A stretch of DNA of 64,000 nt. It comes from Aquibium carbonis. GTDB taxonomy: Bacteria; Pseudomonadota; Alphaproteobacteria; Rhizobiales; Rhizobiaceae. The position numbers and the translations under genes were made by a program. Under the pieces are notes generated by a model that worked only from the letters and a program-made list of their open reading frames with translations, was not told the DNA's origin and ran no database searches. The stretch lies in assembly GCF_003970795.1 (NCBI RefSeq), contig NZ_RWKW01000004.1, positions 1-64,000 on the forward strand, read 5' to 3'. How positions within the stretch are numbered: the stretch's first letter is position 1; each line of letters starts with the position of its first letter. This document shows positions 23,893 to 31,800 of this stretch, piece by piece.

Positions 23893-25356
23893 ATGCCCGC
23901 CGCCCACAGCCTCGATGCGCCGCTGCTGACGCAATTTGCGACGGATCTCGACCCGGGCGACGTCGTGGCGGCGCTTCGCGGCGGGCTGATCGGCGAGGAC
24001 GCGATGCTCGACGGTCCCTTCGGCCGCCAGCCGCTGGTCTACGCGGACTACGCCGCCTCGGGGCGGGCGCTCATGCAGGTGGAGCGCTTCATCCTCGAAA
24101 AGGTGCTGCCCTACTATGCCAACAGCCACACGGAAGCCTCGTTCTGCGGCAGCTACGTCACCAGGCTGCGGCGGGAGGCGCGCGCCGCGATCGGGCGATG
24201 CTGCAGCGCCGGCGACGACCACGCCGTGATTTTCGCGGGTTCCGGCGCGACGGCGGGCATCAATCGTCTCGTCAACCTGTTCGGGATCACCCAGGCGGTG
24301 GCGTCCGGCGCGGGCGCGCGGGTGATCATCGGACCCTACGAGCACCATTCCAACATCCTCGCCTGGCGCGAGAGCGGCGCCGAGATCATCGAGATCGCCG
24401 AGGGCCTGTCGGGCGGCCCGGACATGTCCGCGCTCGACGCCGCGCTCGCGCTCCCGACTCCGGCGGGACCGCTCGTCTGCTCCTTTTCGGCCGCCTCGAA
24501 CGTCACCGGCATCATGGCCGACGTCTGCAACATCACGCGCCGGGCAAAGGCCGGGGGCGCGAAGATGATCTGGGACTATGCCGGCGGCGGCGCCTACATG
24601 CCGATCTCGATGAACCCGGAACCGGGCGCGGAGATCGACGCGATCGTCGTGTCCACGCACAAGTTCATCGGCGGGCCCGGCGCGTCGGGCGTTCTCGTCG
24701 TCCGGCGCGACGCCGTCGTGGCGGATCGCCCCACCTGGCCCGGCGGCGGCACGGTGCGTTTCGTGTCGCCCACCGCGCACGACTATTCCGCGAAGGTGGA
24801 GACGCGGGAGGAAGCCGGGACGCCGAACGTGATCGGCGACATCCGCGCCGCGCTGGCCTTCCTGGTGAAGGAAGCCCTCGGCGTGGACCGGATCGCGCGG
24901 CGCAATTCGGACAACGTCGATCGCGCGATCGCGGAATGGGAGAATGTCGAAAACCTCGAACTGCTCGGATCGCTGACGGCGGAGCGGCTGCCCATCTTTT
25001 CCTTCCGGATCCGCGACGGACAGGGCGGCTACGTGCACCATCAACTGGTCACGCGCATCCTCAGCGATCGGTTCGGCATCCAGGCGCGGGGCGGATGCGC
25101 CTGCGCCGGACCCTATGTCCATCGCCTGCTGGGCATCGGCGACGACGAATCGGACCGCATCCGCGACGACATCCTCGCCGGTCGCGAACTGGAGAAGCCC
25201 GGTTTCTGCCGGCTCAACTTCAGCGCCCTGATGAGCGATGCCAAGGTCGGCTACATCCTCGATGCGGTGAAGCAGCTGGCCGGCGGCGCCGCCGCCTTCG
25301 CCCCCTGCTACGAGGGCGATCCGAGCAACGCGATCTTCATGTCGAAGGTGGCCTGA
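23893..25356 (+). CDS. Class V aminotransferase-fold PLP enzyme, cysteine-desulfurase-like
   Basis: A 487-residue PLP enzyme. The Schiff-base lysine is in VVSTHKFIGGPGASG (about residue 257), the cofactor phosphate/ring contacts in EHHSNILAWRESG, and a candidate catalytic cysteine loop in QARGGCACAGPYVHRLLG near residue 400. This pattern resembles selenocysteine lyase/cysteine desulfurase proteins, but the long C-terminal extension and a cysteine loop different from IscS/SufS mean the substrate is uncertain. GAGGAAG lies 7 nt ahead of the ATG. It is alone, divergent from the Lrp-type regulator, without isc or suf partners, so housekeeping Fe-S assembly is unlikely. Confidence 0.8.
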   Translation: MPAAHSLDAPLLTQFATDLDPGDVVAALRGGLIGEDAMLDGPFGRQPLVYADYAASGRALMQVERFILEKVLPYYANSHTEASFCGSYVTRLRREARAAIGRCCSAGDDHAVIFAGSGATAGINRLVNLFGITQAVASGAGARVIIGPYEHHSNILAWRESGAEIIEIAEGLSGGPDMSALDAALALPTPAGPLVCSFSAASNVTGIMADVCNITRRAKAGGAKMIWDYAGGGAYMPISMNPEPGAEIDAIVVSTHKFIGGPGASGVLVVRRDAVVADRPTWPGGGTVRFVSPTAHDYSAKVETREEAGTPNVIGDIRAALAFLVKEALGVDRIARRNSDNVDRAIAEWENVENLELLGSLTAERLPIFSFRIRDGQGGYVHHQLVTRILSDRFGIQARGGCACAGPYVHRLLGIGDDESDRIRDDILAGRELEKPGFCRLNFSALMSDAKVGYILDAVKQLAGGAAAFAPCYEGDPSNAIFMSKVA

Positions 25357-25376
25357 CCGGATCGGTGCGCCGCGCT

Positions 25377-26132
25377 TCAGGTCGCGGGGCGCGCGACCGG
25401 CGACTGTCGCGACGACTGGGCGCGCAGCCGGGCGAAGCTCATGGCGATGTGCGCGCGCCGGATGTGACCGACGGACACGAGGTCGCCGATTTCGATGGCG
25501 GCCACGATGTCGGACACCTCGCGATGGAAGATCCCGATTTCCTCGTGCAGAACCTGGCTGTACCGATCGAAGGTCGAGGCGGTCTTCAGCCAGATCCGCG
25601 TGGTCTGGTAGTAGAGCTGCTCGGAAATCTCGCGCAGCGGCTCGTTCGCCGTCAGCCCGTTCAGAAGATGAAAGAAATCCATGTTGAGGCGCGAAAACGC
25701 ACGCGGTTCGGGCTTCACCACCAGGATCGCGCACCGGGATAGCGCGTTGCGGAACGCCTGAAGCCTGGCCGCGTCCGGCGCCACCGGCGCAAGCTTGCCG
25801 ATCAGTTCGGCGAGCTCGACGCGCAGCTGATAAACCTGTTCCAGTTCGTGGATGTCGATGTCGGTCACGATGGTGCCGACGCCATGGACCGAGCGCAACA
25901 GGCCTTCGGCCTCGAGCTTGACCAGCACCCGGCGGATCGGCGTGCGCGAAACCTTGAACTCGGCGGCGAGGTCCTCTTCGCGCAACCGCTCGAGAGGCTG
26001 GTACTCGAGCAGGCAGATTCGCATGCGCAAGGTGTCGTAGATGCGGTCGAAGCGTCCGCGTGCACCTTCGTCCGTCGCCGGAGCGCGGACTTCGGCGCCG
26101 CCTTCCCCCGTTCTGCGTGTCGTTTCCATCAT
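25377..26132 (-). CDS. GntR family (FCD domain) regulator of the ectoine cluster
   Basis: A 251-residue regulator with a GntR winged helix at about residues 28-90 (PLERLREEDLAAEFKVSRTPIRRVLVKLEAEGLL) and a helical FCD-type effector domain after it. It lacks the aminotransferase-like domain of EnuR, the MocR-type repressor known for ectoine catabolism. The ATG at 26132 overlaps the stop of the M20 gene (ATGATG over TGA), so it is the last gene of the minus-strand operon doeA-M20-gntR. Two short palindromes in the divergent doeA/ehuB promoter are candidate operators. Control of this cluster is inferred from position. Confidence 0.88.
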   Translation of the reverse strand: MMETTRRTGEGGAEVRAPATDEGARGRFDRIYDTLRMRICLLEYQPLERLREEDLAAEFKVSRTPIRRVLVKLEAEGLLRSVHGVGTIVTDIDIHELEQVYQLRVELAELIGKLAPVAPDAARLQAFRNALSRCAILVVKPEPRAFSRLNMDFFHLLNGLTANEPLREISEQLYYQTTRIWLKTASTFDRYSQVLHEEIGIFHREVSDIVAAIEIGDLVSVGHIRRAHIAMSFARLRAQSSRQSPVARPAT

Positions 26133-27289
26133 CTTGCCAGCATGCCGCCCAACCCGTCGAGCATTTTCAGGCAAGCCGACAACTGGTCAAGCCCGACATA
26201 TTCATCGGGCTTGTGGGCCTGTTCGATCGACCCGGGTCCGCACACCACAACCGACAGGCCCAAGGCCTGGAAAAGGCCGGCTTCGGTGCCGAAAGCCACG
26301 ACGTCGGCCTCACTCTGGCCCGTCAGTGCAAAGACGATATCGCGCGCCTCGGATTCGTCTGCCACGGCAAGCCCGGCGATTTCGCCCACGGTGTGCGTTA
26401 CGATGTCGGCCTGCGGGGAGACGGCGCGCATGGCCGGCTTCAGGTCGTGTTCGACATAGGCGCCGATCTGCGCCTTGACGAAGTCGGCGTCGCTGCGCTG
26501 GACCGGCCGCATCTCCCAGTCGACCGTACAATGGCCGGCGATGACGTTGTGGGCGACGCCGCCCGAAACACGGCCGACCTGCAGCGTGGTCCAGGGCGGC
26601 GTGTATCGGCTCCCCGCCGGCGCCCGTCCGACCAGCGTCTCACGGAGTTCCAGCAGCCGGCCGATGTAGCGCGCGGCGTATTCCACGGCGTTGACGCCGA
26701 GCTCCGGCCGGGAGCCATGGCCTTCCAGCCCGGCGAACTCGGTGGTGTATTCATGGCAGCCCTTGTGTCCCTCGATGACGCGCATGGAGGTCGGCTCACC
26801 GATGATCGCCACGGCCGGCCGGATGCCCATGCGCTCGATCTCGGCCACCAGCGTGCGCGCGCCCATGCAGCCCACCTCCTCGTCATGCGTCAGGGCGACG
26901 TGCAGGGGGCGCTTCAGGTCCAGCGATCCGAAATGCGGCGCCATCGCCAGGACGCAGGCGATGAAACCCTTCATGTCGCAGGCGCCGCGACCATGAAGCC
27001 GCCCGTCGCGCTCGGTCATGACGAAGGGGTCGCTCGTCCACTCCTGGCCCGCCACCGGAACGACGTCGGAGTGCCCCGACAGCACGATGCCGCCATCGCC
27101 CGCCGGTCCGAGCGTCGCGAAGAGATTGGCCTTGGTTCCGGTCTCGTCGCGCGTGAAGGACAGCGTCGCACCTGCACTCGAAAGCAGGTCGGCAGCATAG
27201 GTGATCAGTTCCAGATTGCTGTCGGAAGAGACGGTGGGAAAGGCGATCAGCTCGCCGAGGATGCCGCGCGTGCGCGCCAGACGCTCCAT
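26129..27289 (-). CDS. M20 family deacylase (ArgE/acetylornithine deacetylase-like)
   Basis: A 386-residue metallohydrolase of the ArgE/DapE group. Zinc ligands are visible: His and Asp in LSGHSDVVPV, the bridging Asp in GRGACDMKGF, the catalytic Glu pair in THDEEVGCMGA and later His near the C-terminus. ArgE removes acetyl from N-acetylornithine. Here it sits between ectoine hydrolase and the regulator, so a likely substrate is N-acetyl-2,4-diaminobutyrate, one carbon shorter. The known deacetylase for that step (DoeB/EutE) is, as I recall, of the unrelated AstE/aspartoacylase family; if so this would be a replacement. True arginine biosynthesis ArgE is the alternative. Confidence 0.85.
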   Translation of the reverse strand: MERLARTRGILGELIAFPTVSSDSNLELITYAADLLSSAGATLSFTRDETGTKANLFATLGPAGDGGIVLSGHSDVVPVAGQEWTSDPFVMTERDGRLHGRGACDMKGFIACVLAMAPHFGSLDLKRPLHVALTHDEEVGCMGARTLVAEIERMGIRPAVAIIGEPTSMRVIEGHKGCHEYTTEFAGLEGHGSRPELGVNAVEYAARYIGRLLELRETLVGRAPAGSRYTPPWTTLQVGRVSGGVAHNVIAGHCTVDWEMRPVQRSDADFVKAQIGAYVEHDLKPAMRAVSPQADIVTHTVGEIAGLAVADESEARDIVFALTGQSEADVVAFGTEAGLFQALGLSVVVCGPGSIEQAHKPDEYVGLDQLSACLKMLDGLGGMLAR

Positions 27290-27296
27290 GGCGGGC

Positions 27297-28481
27297 TCAG
27301 TTCTTCACGAAGAGCTTGCGGGGACGGTTGCACAGGCACTCCGCGGCGCCATCCTCCCGGATCAGGATGCTCTCGGTGATCTCCAGGCCCCAGTCGCTCA
27401 TCCAGAGACCCGGCATGAAGTGGAACGTCATGCCCGGTTCCAGGATCGTGTCGTCCTCGCGGCGGAAGGAGATGGTGCGCTCGCCCCAGTCCGGCGGATA
27501 GGAGATGCCGATCGGATAGCCGCAACGCCCCTCCCGCTCGATGCCGGCGCGTTCGAGCGACCGGTAGAGCGCATCGGCCACGTCGCCCGCGCGATTGCCG
27601 GGGCGCGCGGCTTCCAGCCCCGCCTCCAGGCCTTCCGCCAGCGCCTTTTCCGCTTCCAGCATGTGGGCCGGCGGCGTGCCGAGGAAAACCGTGCGGCAGA
27701 ACGGCACGTGATAGCGGCGGTAGCAGCCGGCGATCTCGAAGAAGGTCGCGGTGCCCTCCTCGAAGCGGCGGCCGTCCCAGGTCAGATGCGGCGCGGCGGC
27801 ATCCGATCCGCTCGGCAGCAGCGGGACGATGGCCGGATACTCGCCCCAGTCGTCGTCGACGCCACGGATGGCGTCGCCGTAGATCTCGGCCACGAGGTCG
27901 TTCTTCTTCAGCCCCGGCTCGACCCGCTGCATGATGCCGTCGACGATCTTCTCGGAGATCCGCGCGGCGCGGCGCATGAAGACGATCTCCTCGTTTGACT
28001 TGACGGTGCGCTGCCAGTTCACCAGCGCCGTCGCGTCGATCAGGTCGGCTTCGGGCAGTTCGTCCTTCAGCACGAGATAGGCCTTCGCCGAGAAATAGTA
28101 GTTCTCCAGCTCGAGGCCGATGCGCCGACGGCCATAGCCATGCTCGCGCAGCAGCGCGGCGAGCGTTTCCATCGGGTGCAGCGTCGGCGACTGGATGTAG
28201 CGGTCGGCATAGCTCGCCACCCGCTCGTCGGCCATCCAGACCGTCCTGACGGCGCCATTGGCGTCCTGGCTGCGGCCCCACCAGACCGGATCCTGGTCGT
28301 GGAAGACGATGACGCCCTGATGCACGTAGAAGGACCAGCCGTCATAGCCGGTCAGCCAGGCCATGTTGGACGGGTCCTCGATGAAGAGCACGTCGATCTC
28401 GCGCAAGGCCATCGCGGCCCGCACCTTGGCCAGGCGGCGCCCATACTCGGCCGCGCTGAATGGCAACTGACTTGCAGGCAT
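27297..28481 (-). CDS. doeA: Ectoine hydrolase (M24 peptidase family)
   Basis: A 394-residue member of the Xaa-Pro aminopeptidase fold, close in pattern to DoeA/EutD, which opens the ectoine ring to N-acetyl-diaminobutyrate. The N-terminal creatinase-like domain (MPASQLPFSAAEYGRRLAKV) precedes the pita-bread catalytic domain; segments such as YDGWSFYVHQGVIVF and HFMPGLWMSDWGLEITES are typical. The usual five metal ligands of M24 peptidases are not all obvious, consistent with DoeA using a metal-independent variant site. ATG 28481 is chosen because GGAGGA lies 3 nt upstream and length fits; a longer start at 28541 would cross the promoter. It is divergent from ehuB. Confidence 0.87.
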   Translation of the reverse strand: MPASQLPFSAAEYGRRLAKVRAAMALREIDVLFIEDPSNMAWLTGYDGWSFYVHQGVIVFHDQDPVWWGRSQDANGAVRTVWMADERVASYADRYIQSPTLHPMETLAALLREHGYGRRRIGLELENYYFSAKAYLVLKDELPEADLIDATALVNWQRTVKSNEEIVFMRRAARISEKIVDGIMQRVEPGLKKNDLVAEIYGDAIRGVDDDWGEYPAIVPLLPSGSDAAAPHLTWDGRRFEEGTATFFEIAGCYRRYHVPFCRTVFLGTPPAHMLEAEKALAEGLEAGLEAARPGNRAGDVADALYRSLERAGIEREGRCGYPIGISYPPDWGERTISFRREDDTILEPGMTFHFMPGLWMSDWGLEITESILIREDGAAECLCNRPRKLFVKN

Positions 28482-28688
28482 GCGTCCTCCTGGCGCCGCG
28501 CGGGGAGCCCACGCGAGCGGCATTTGCTGTAATGTGTACATCTATCCAGATTTTCAGACGCGAAGGAAGAGGCTTCCGCAGCGTAGCGGCGCAAATTGCG
28601 TTGACAGCTGCCCGCTATGGTATGATGTTGTGCACAACGAAGTCTGACATCCGGTTTCTCACATCCAAAAACCAAGGGAACAAATGCC
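28482..28688. promoter_or_regulatory. Divergent doeA/ehuB promoter region with two palindromes
   Basis: This 207-bp gap holds ATGTGTACAT (28532-28541; ATGT/ACAT arms) and GTTGTGCACAAC (28627-28638; perfect 12-bp palindrome), the sort of TGTxxACA sites GntR proteins bind. A TTGACA at 28604-28609 followed by TATGAT at 28621-28626 is a promoter candidate, though the apparent spacing (11-14 bp) is too short for a normal sigma-70 promoter, so the -10 may lie a few bases further on. No other gene is seen here. Confidence 0.55.
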
Positions 28689-29534
28689 ATGACACGCACC
28701 GTGATGAAAACCCTGCTCGCCGGCATCGCCGCCGTGACGATGGGCGCCTCCATCGCTCAGGCCGGGCCGCTGATGGACAGGATCGAGGCCGGACAGCCGA
28801 TCCGAATCGGCTTCGCCAACGAGATTCCCTTCGCCTATCCGGGCGACGACGGCAGCCCGAGAGGCTTCGTCAACGCCCATACGCTCGGCGTGCTCGAGGC
28901 AATGGGCCACACCAACATCGAAGCGGTGCAGACCGAATGGGGCGGCCTGATCCCGGGTCTCAATGCGGGCCGCTTCGACATCGTCACCGGCGGCATGAAC
29001 ATCCTGGCCAGCCGCTGCGAGAACATCGCCTTCTCCGAGCCCATGGCCAAGGTCGGCGACGCCTTCATCGTGGCGCCCGGGAATCCGAAGAACATCGGCA
29101 ACTACGAAAGCGTGGCCGAAAGCGGCGCGATCATGGTGACGGGCGCGGGCTACTCCAACATCGAGGCGGCGAGGGCCGCGGGCGTCGCCGACAGCAACAT
29201 CATGCAGGTTCCCGGACCGACCGAGATCCTCGCCGCCGTCCGGGCCGGACGCGCCGACGCCGGGGGCGGCACCTACTTCACCGTCCGGCAGCTGGCCGAC
29301 AGTTCCGGCGGCGCGGTGGAGGTCACCGACCCCAGCGCCATGCCCGAGGACGCCGTCAACTGGGCGGGCATCGGCTTCCGCAAGGACGACACGGATTTCC
29401 TGGCCAGGTTCAACGAGGCGCAGAAGGCCTATCTCGGTTCGCCGGACATGCTCGAAGCGGTCGCCGAATACGGTTATGATGAAGGCTCGCTGCCCGGCGA
29501 CCGGACGACCGAATGGGTCTGCGCCAACCGCTGA
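28689..29534 (+). CDS. ehuB: Ectoine/hydroxyectoine ABC transporter binding protein
   Basis: A 281-residue periplasmic binding protein of family 3. The signal peptide covers residues 1-25 (KTLLAGIAAVTMGASIAQA-GP). The mature start (PIRIGFANEIPFAYPGDDG) matches the EhuB ligand-pocket strand of Sinorhizobium, including the Glu and aromatic residues that hold ectoine. DIVTGGMNILASRCENIAFSEP is the usual family 3 motif. It is the first gene of the plus-strand ectoine operon and is followed by a strong hairpin before the permeases. Confidence 0.92.
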   Translation: MTRTVMKTLLAGIAAVTMGASIAQAGPLMDRIEAGQPIRIGFANEIPFAYPGDDGSPRGFVNAHTLGVLEAMGHTNIEAVQTEWGGLIPGLNAGRFDIVTGGMNILASRCENIAFSEPMAKVGDAFIVAPGNPKNIGNYESVAESGAIMVTGAGYSNIEAARAAGVADSNIMQVPGPTEILAAVRAGRADAGGGTYFTVRQLADSSGGAVEVTDPSAMPEDAVNWAGIGFRKDDTDFLARFNEAQKAYLGSPDMLEAVAEYGYDEGSLPGDRTTEWVCANR

Positions 29535-29545
29535 TCCCGAAGCGA

Positions 29546-29569
29546 GGCGGACCGGGCAACCGGTCCGCC
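29546..29569 (+). other. 10-bp stem with GCAA loop after ehuB
   Basis: GGCGGACCGG-GCAA-CCGGTCCGCC forms a perfect 10-bp stem with a GNRA-type tetraloop, 12 bp after the ehuB stop. No T-tract follows. Such intercistronic hairpins after binding-protein genes usually protect the upstream mRNA and give more binding protein than permease. Confidence 0.8.
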
Positions 29570-29641
29570 GCCCTTCGCCGCCGGCCGCCGGGAACGCCTG
29601 CGTCCTGCCTTCGTGGCCATGAGGGGAACGTCTGAGCGGCC

Positions 29642-30307
29642 ATGTCCTACGTCGAATTCCTCTCCCAGTATGGCGACCGGATTCTCAGCGGCACGCTGGT
29701 GACCATGGTGCTGACCGTCCTCGCCGCGGCTCTGGCGGTGGCGATCGCGCTGGCTGCCGGACTGATGCGACTGGCGCCGAACGTTCTCGTGCGCGGGACC
29801 GCGACCGTCTACATCGAGATCTTTCGCGGCACCTCGCTGCTGGTGCAGCTCTACTGGATCTTCTTCGTGCTGCCGCTGTTCGGCATCACGCTGGAGAAGT
29901 TCACCGCCGGTTTCGTCGCCGTCGGGATGAACCTCGGCGCCTACGGCGCGGAGGTGGTGCGCGGGGCCATCCTGTCGGTGCCGAAGGGCCAGTGGGAGGC
30001 GGCGCTGGCGATCAACATGTCGCCCGCCACGCGCATGCGCCGCGTGATCCTGCCGCAGGCGCTGCTGATCATGCTGCCGGCCTGGGGCAACCTGCTGATC
30101 GAACTGCTGAAGGGCACGGCGCTCGTCGCGCTGATCGCCGTCGCCGACCTGATGTTCCAGGTCAAGCAGATCAACGGCACCACGTTCCTGTCGGCAGAGA
30201 CCTTCGGGACGGCGCTGATCATCTACTACATCCTCGCACGCTTCATGATCACGCCCTTCATGCGCTGGCTCGAGCGGTTCATGCTGCGCAAGGTGGGGAG
30301 GGTCTGA
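29642..30307 (+). CDS. ehuC: Ectoine/hydroxyectoine ABC transporter permease
   Basis: A 221-residue inner-membrane permease of the polar amino-acid (HisMQ) type with about five helices. The N-terminal RGT motif is visible (IFRGTSLLVQLYWIFFVLPLFG), and the EAA loop that docks the ATPase is EAALAINMSPATRMRRVILPQ. It is followed by ehuD after 3 nt. EhuC and EhuD form the heterodimeric channel of the ectoine importer. Confidence 0.92.
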   Translation: MSYVEFLSQYGDRILSGTLVTMVLTVLAAALAVAIALAAGLMRLAPNVLVRGTATVYIEIFRGTSLLVQLYWIFFVLPLFGITLEKFTAGFVAVGMNLGAYGAEVVRGAILSVPKGQWEAALAINMSPATRMRRVILPQALLIMLPAWGNLLIELLKGTALVALIAVADLMFQVKQINGTTFLSAETFGTALIIYYILARFMITPFMRWLERFMLRKVGRV

Positions 30308-30310
30308 GCC

Positions 30311-30979
30311 ATGTTCGACTGGCGCTGGGACTTCACCTGGCAGATCCTGCCCCGCCTCGTCATCGCGACCGGCAACACCTTGATGGCGGCGGGATTCGGC
30401 TATGCCATCGCCGTGGTGCTCGGCCTCGTCTTCGCCCTGGCGCAGAGGACGCCCTCCCGCACGCTGACATTCGTGGTGCGGGAAGCGGTCGAATTCATCC
30501 GCTCGACGCCGCTCGTCCTGCAGATCTTCTTCGTCTTCTATGTCGGCCCGCAATTCGGGCTGAGGCTGTCGCCCTGGACGGCCGGGATGATCGCGATCGG
30601 CCTGCACTACGCGGCCTATCTGTCGGAGGTCTATCGCGGCGGACTGGACAGCGTCCCCAAGGGCCAGTGGGAAGCGGCGACCTCGCTCAACCTGTCGACG
30701 ACACGAACCTATTTCCGCGTCATCATTCCCCAGGCCCTGCCGCCGTCGCTGGCCGGCATGGGCAACTATCTGGTGGGCATCTTCAAGGACACGCCGATGC
30801 TGTCGGTCATCGGCGTGGCCGAACTGATGCACACCGCCACCGCGATCGGCTCGGAAACCTATCGCTATCTCGAGCCCTACACGCTGGTCGGGCTGATCTT
30901 TCTGGCAATCTCGCTGCCCACCGCCGCCGGCATTCGTGTCTTCGAGCGCTGGGTTCGCAGGAAACTGGGATTGAGCTGA
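30311..30979 (+). CDS. ehuD: Ectoine/hydroxyectoine ABC transporter permease
   Basis: A 222-residue HisMQ-type permease. FIRSTPLVLQIFFVFYVGPQFG is the N-terminal signature and EAATSLNLSTTRTYFRVIIPQ the EAA loop. It overlaps ehuA by one base (TGATG). Together with EhuC it forms the membrane channel. Confidence 0.92.
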   Translation: MFDWRWDFTWQILPRLVIATGNTLMAAGFGYAIAVVLGLVFALAQRTPSRTLTFVVREAVEFIRSTPLVLQIFFVFYVGPQFGLRLSPWTAGMIAIGLHYAAYLSEVYRGGLDSVPKGQWEAATSLNLSTTRTYFRVIIPQALPPSLAGMGNYLVGIFKDTPMLSVIGVAELMHTATAIGSETYRYLEPYTLVGLIFLAISLPTAAGIRVFERWVRRKLGLS

Positions 30980-31800
30980 TGACCGACGAAGACCTTTCCG
31001 GTTTCCCCCTCGCGCTCGAGGGTCCCGACGTGCCGATGGTGAGCTTCAGGACGGTCACCAAGCGGTATGGCGAGCTCGTGGTGCTCGACGCTCTCAATCT
31101 CGACGTCGCCGAAGGCGAGATGGTCACCGTCATCGGCCCCTCCGGGTCCGGAAAGACGACCGTGCTCCGGATGCTGATGACGCTGGAGACGATCAATGGC
31201 GGCGTCATCTATGTCGATGGCAAGCCTCTCACCCACATGCCCCGCAACGGCAGGCTGGTGCGCGCCGACAGCCGCCACCTGCGCCAGATGCGGTCCAACA
31301 TCGGCATGTGCTTCCAGCACTTCAACCTGTTCCCGCACATGACGGCGCTGGAAAACTGCATGGAAGGGCCGGTGCACGTGCTGGGCATCCCGAAGGCGGA
31401 AGCCCGCGCGCGATCCGAGGAGCTGCTCGACATGGTCGGCATGGCCGACAAGCGCGACCAGCATCCGTCCCGGCTGTCCGGAGGCCAGCAGCAGCGCGTT
31501 GCGATTGCCCGGGCGCTCGCCATGCGGCCCAAGGTGATGCTGTTCGACGAGGTGACGTCGGCGCTGGATCCCGAGGTCATCGGCGAGGTGACCAACGTGA
31601 TCCGGCGGCTGGTGGCCGAGCACAACCTGACCATGCTGATGGTCACCCACCAGATGGGCTTCGCCAAGGACATTTCCGATCGCGTCTGCTTCTTCTACGG
31701 CGGCCGGATCGAAGAGCAGGGCGCGCCCGACGAGCTGTTCGGAAACCCGCAGAAGGAACGCACGCAGCAGTTCCTGAGCGCGGTGAAGGAGGCCAATTGA
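30979..31800 (+). CDS. ehuA: Ectoine/hydroxyectoine ABC transporter ATPase
   Basis: A 273-residue ABC ATPase. Walker A is GPSGSGKTT, the signature is LSGGQQQR, Walker B is VMLFDEVTSALD, and the switch His is in VTHQMGF. Hydrophilic throughout, it powers EhuCD from the cytosolic side. The ATG overlaps the ehuD stop, and its own TGA overlaps the TTG start of eutB, so translation is chained through the operon. EhuA is commonly last among the ehu genes, as in this order BCDA. Confidence 0.93.
   Translation: MTDEDLSGFPLALEGPDVPMVSFRTVTKRYGELVVLDALNLDVAEGEMVTVIGPSGSGKTTVLRMLMTLETINGGVIYVDGKPLTHMPRNGRLVRADSRHLRQMRSNIGMCFQHFNLFPHMTALENCMEGPVHVLGIPKAEARARSEELLDMVGMADKRDQHPSRLSGGQQQRVAIARALAMRPKVMLFDEVTSALDPEVIGEVTNVIRRLVAEHNLTMLMVTHQMGFAKDISDRVCFFYGGRIEEQGAPDELFGNPQKERTQQFLSAVKEAN

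Noticed and set aside
25377-26132. GntR protein as EnuR
   Set aside because: EnuR is a MocR-type protein with an aminotransferase-like domain of about 350 residues; this one has only a short helical FCD-type domain.
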